DNA of 64,000 nt, from positions 1 to 64,000 of the forward strand of contig JAUQQK010000001.1 in assembly GCA_030549905.1 (NCBI GenBank). Reading direction: 5' to 3'. The position numbers were made by a program, and so were the translations under genes. The notes under the pieces were generated by a model that was not told where the DNA came from, ran no database searches, and saw only the letters and a program-made list of their open reading frames with translations. Origin of the DNA: Aquificota bacterium (GTDB lineage Bacteria > Aquificota > Aquificia > Aquificales > Aquificaceae). This document shows, piece by piece, positions 61,713 to 64,000 of the stretch (positions are counted from its first letter, which is position 1; each line of letters begins with the position of its first letter).

Positions 61713-61798
61713 GAGTATTAAATATATGCAGGCTGACTGTAAATTCCTAACAAAAAATTTTCCACCCCACCCGCCAGTTCAAGCCCTTCTTGTTATAC

Positions 61799-61827
61799 TT
61801 TAACTGATGCATCGCTGGCTTTTGAGG
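61799..61827 (+). repeat. 29-base direct repeat, right copy
   Basis: Second copy of the repeat at 59303-59331; 2467 bases lie between the two. Here it covers the 5' end of the HEPN gene (ATG at 61807) and part of its extended -10 (TGTTATACT at 61791-61799). Confidence 0.9.
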
Positions 61828-62229
61828 TTAAGGAGCTATGAGAAGGCTTTAAAGAGTTTAAGAGAAGCTGTGGAAATATACAGAAGCAGAGAAATGAACC
61901 CTGTAGAGGAGCAGGGTTTGATAAAAGCCTTTGAATACACCTACGAGCTTGCCTGGAACCTGCTTAAAGACTACCTTGAGTAACAGGGCATCAAAGATAT
62001 GAGAGGTTCAAGGGATGCTATAAAGAATGCCTACAAATACGGTCTTTTAGAGGATGTGGAGCTATGGTTTAAGATGTTAGAGGCAAGAAACTTGACAGCA
62101 CACACTTACGATGAGTCTCTGGCAAAGGAAATGCTTGTCAGGATAGCAAGAGAGTTTCATCCTGAGCTTGAAAGACTTTTTCAGGTCTTTAAGAAGATTG
62201 AAAGCCATGAGCTGGGAGAAGGCACTTGA
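61807..62229 (+). pseudogene. HEPN domain protein (HI0074 type), interrupted by in-frame stop
   Basis: The frame from the ATG at 61807 reads MHRWLLRLRSYEKALKSLRE, then GLIKAFEYTYELAWNLLKDY LE, meets TAA at 61981-61983, and goes on in the same frame as QGIKDMRGSRDAIKNAYKYG, VELWFKMLEARNLTAHTYDE to 62229. Without the stop it is a complete 140-residue nucleotidyltransferase-substrate-binding HEPN protein. The RNase motif R-x4-H (RNLTAH) is in the second part, which could restart at the ATG at 61999. One base change would mend it. It overlaps the MNT remnant by 23 bases, as in intact pairs. Confidence 0.8.
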
Positions 62230-62446
62230 GAAGGTGTTAGGACTTCTGAAAGAAGAGCCTAAGGTGGAAAGAGTTCTGCTCTTTGGCTCAAGGGCAAGGG
62301 GGGACTTCAAAAAGGGTTCTGACATAGACCTTCTTAAGTTTGAAAGCCTCTCAGACCCCTTTTTCAAAGAAACTATCTTGAGAGAAGGTAAAGAACTATA
62401 TTTTAAAAACCGTGAAGGTAGCAGAAGGTTTCAGGCTAAAGACTAA
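62207..62446 (+). pseudogene. MNT nucleotidyltransferase, probably internally deleted
   Basis: 79 residues from the ATG at 62207: WEKALEKVLGLLKEEPKVER, then LLFGSRARGDFKKGSDIDLL (GSx10DxD) and at once [20 protein letters not shown]. Intact relatives of this antitoxin-type nucleotidyltransferase have about 35 more residues between the DxD and the last segment, ending in a VDL that holds the third catalytic Asp. Here DIDLL seems joined to what should follow VDL, so a deletion between short repeats is likely. It overlaps the start of uvrB by 35 bases. Confidence 0.65.
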
Positions 62447-64000
62447 CCTTAAGCCCGCAGGAGACCAGCCAAAGGCTATTGCGGAGCTTTTAGAAAACCT
62501 TGAGGCTGGCGTTAAAGAGCAGGTACTTCTGGGTGCCACTGGCACGGGCAAGACTTTCACCATAGCCAACGTGATAGAAAAATACAACCGCCCAACCCTG
62601 ATAATAGCCCACAACAAGATACTCGCCGCACAGCTATACAGAGAATTAAAGGAGCTCTTTCCTGAGAACGCGGTAGAGTATTTTATCTCCTACTATGACT
62701 ATTACCAGCCCGAGGCATACATACCAGAAAAGGACCTGTATATTGAAAAGGACGCCTCCATAAACGAGATACTGGAACGCTACAGGCATTCAGCCACCGT
62801 GTCCGTGTTAGAGAGAAAGGACGTGATAGTGGTTGCCTCTGTCTCCTGCATATATGGACTTGGCTCACCCGAAGCCTATTACAACATGAGGATATCCTTA
62901 GAGGTGGGGGACAGAATGAGCATAAGCAAGCTCGCAAGAAAGCTGGTGGAGATTGGCTATGAGAGGAACGACTATGCTATAAAGAGGGCTTCTTTTACCA
63001 TCCGAGGAAATGCCCTTGAGGTGGTGCCTTCTGATATGGAAGACCAGCTTATAAGGATTGAGTTCTGGGATGATGAGGTAGACAGTATAACCCTGATGGA
63101 TGCTTTAAACAGGCATAAGATAAAGGAGCTTAAAAAGGTAGTCCTCTTCCCGGCAAGCCACTACGTGGCACCAAGAGAAACCATAGAGGAAGCCCTTGAG
63201 CAGATAGAAAGGGACCTAAGGGAACGAGTAGAGTGGTTCAAAGCTCAGGGCAGGCTGGTAGAAGCCCAGAGGCTATACCAGAGAACCATGCACGATATTG
63301 AGATGATAAGAGAACTTGGACACTGTAAGGGTATAGAAAACTACTCAAGATACTTTGATGGCAGGAAGCCCGGGGAGCCACCCTTTACCCTTTTAGACTA
63401 CTTTCCCGACGAGTTTCTTCTAATCGTAGATGAGTCTCACGTTACTATTCCCCAGATAAGAGCCATGTATAACGGAGACCGCTCAAGGAAAGAAAAGCTT
63501 GTAGAATACGGATGGAGGCTTCCCTCCGCCCTTGACAACAGGCCCCTCAAGTTTGAGGAGTTTTTAGAAAGGATTGACAGGGTCATATACATGTCCGCAA
63601 CGCCGGGAGACTGGGAGGTGCAAAGAAGCAAAGGTGTTATAGTGGAGCAGATAGTAAGACCTACTGGTCTTCTGGACCCTGTGGTGGAAGTGCGTCCCAC
63701 AAGAAACCAGCTGGAGGACCTGATAAGGGAAATTCAGGAGAGGAAAAAGAGAAGAGAAAGGGCTCTGGTGCTAACTACCACAAAAAGGCTTGCTGAAGAG
63801 GTGGCTGAATATCTGAAGGAGAGGGGCATAAAGGCAAAGTATATGCACTCAGACCTTGATGCCATAGAAAGAGCTAAGGTGGTGAAGGAGCTTAGAGAGG
63901 GTGAAACGGATGTAATAGTGGGTGTAAATCTTTTAAGAGAAGGTCTTGACCTTCCAGAGGTTTCCTTGGTTGCCATATTAGAGGCGGATAAGGAGGGCTT
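62412..64000 (+). CDS. uvrB: excinuclease ABC subunit B, 3' end beyond window
   Basis: About 529 of an expected roughly 660 residues; the frame is still open at the window end. Starts at a [23 protein letters not shown]. Walker [20 protein letters not shown], the beta-hairpin region [30 protein letters not shown], helicase motif [15 protein letters not shown] and ATPGDWEV are intact, as is [20 protein letters not shown]. With UvrA it verifies DNA damage and then seats UvrC. Its first 35 bases overlap the MNT remnant. The C-terminal UVR domain lies outside the window. Confidence 0.96.
   Translation, partial: MKVAEGFRLKTNLKPAGDQPKAIAELLENLEAGVKEQVLLGATGTGKTFTIANVIEKYNRPTLIIAHNKILAAQLYRELKELFPENAVEYFISYYDYYQPEAYIPEKDLYIEKDASINEILERYRHSATVSVLERKDVIVVASVSCIYGLGSPEAYYNMRISLEVGDRMSISKLARKLVEIGYERNDYAIKRASFTIRGNALEVVPSDMEDQLIRIEFWDDEVDSITLMDALNRHKIKELKKVVLFPASHYVAPRETIEEALEQIERDLRERVEWFKAQGRLVEAQRLYQRTMHDIEMIRELGHCKGIENYSRYFDGRKPGEPPFTLLDYFPDEFLLIVDESHVTIPQIRAMYNGDRSRKEKLVEYGWRLPSALDNRPLKFEEFLERIDRVIYMSATPGDWEVQRSKGVIVEQIVRPTGLLDPVVEVRPTRNQLEDLIREIQERKKRRERALVLTTTKRLAEEVAEYLKERGIKAKYMHSDLDAIERAKVVKELREGETDVIVGVNLLREGLDLPEVSLVAILEADKEG

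Noticed and set aside
59303-61827. CRISPR array or insertion sequence as an explanation of the direct repeat
   Set aside because: Only two copies 2.5 kb apart with genes between, no spacers, no transposase and no terminal inverted repeats seen.
62077-62367. Antisense frame over the HEPN and MNT remnants
   Set aside because: The plus strand clearly encodes family motifs; the minus frame has none.

Overview
The window reads as chromosome of a thermophilic, chemolithoautotrophic member of the Aquificaceae (Hydrogenobacter/Thermocrinis/Aquifex-like). The grounds are: an Aquifex-type sulfide:quinone oxidoreductase with cysteines exactly at residues 124, 156 and 347; a complete bc1 complex beside it; a futalosine-pathway menaquinone gene; split NADH dehydrogenase genes; purine-rich coding strands rich in AGG/AGA and ATA codons; and extreme gene packing (4-base ATGA overlaps and several convergent genes that overlap at their tails). 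No non-coding stretch longer than about 300 bases exists; the longest gap is about 160 bases. I saw no transposase, integrase, CRISPR array, rRNA or phage gene. Genus is an inference.

Layout. 1-4.8 kb: a possible structured RNA, a small transaldolase, then a minus-strand run (GlcF-like Fe-S protein, MIP18-family factor, V4R protein, YjbQ, RseP) with a galE remnant wedged inside. 4.9-8.2 kb: tRNA-Leu(UAG), trigger factor, ClpP, ClpX. 8.2-14.3 kb: Skp, LpxD, MqnD, NuoE, NuoF, a small Cys-rich secreted protein, a family-4 uracil-DNA glycosylase and an ArsA/GET3-like ATPase. 14.4-24.4 kb: the spc-alpha ribosomal cluster from rplN to rplQ with secY, adk, map, infA and rpoA. 24.4-32.4 kb: small operons, including an odd three-gene set of catalytically empty domains (25.4-27.7 kb), LepB, RlmN, a lytic transglycosylase, MobA, a CopZ-like domain, an archaeal-type kinase and an endonuclease III relative. 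32.3-43 kb: petABC divergent from sqr, MutS2, a heme-c diguanylate cyclase, peroxiredoxin, thioredoxin reductase and a polyprenyl synthase.

43-59.3 kb is a flagellar filament and glycosylation island. Minus strand: flagellin (with a sigma-28 type promoter), FlaG, FliD, FliS and a small FliT-like gene. Plus strand: a Maf-type glycosyltransferase, PseI, PseB, PseC, an aldo/keto reductase, a methyltransferase, a cytidylyltransferase-aminotransferase fusion, an MNT-HEPN fusion, a beta-propeller protein, a frameshifted XRE regulator and PseH, met by convergent PseG. Together these supply pseudaminic-acid-type sugar for the flagellin made next door; a separate PseF is absent here and the fusion protein may replace it.

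59.3-62.4 kb is the most unusual part. Four tandem DUF29 genes overlap by 4 bases each and are bracketed by a perfect 29-base direct repeat. The outer copy of that repeat is the 5' end of a HEPN (HI0074-type) gene, so the array looks inserted or duplicated at that gene. The HEPN gene has an in-frame stop, and its MNT partner appears to have lost its centre. uvrB follows and runs off the window. The strongest candidates for something undescribed are the repeat-bracketed DUF29 array and the pseudo-receiver/PATAN/pseudo-ODP protein with its phosphohexomutase-like partner.
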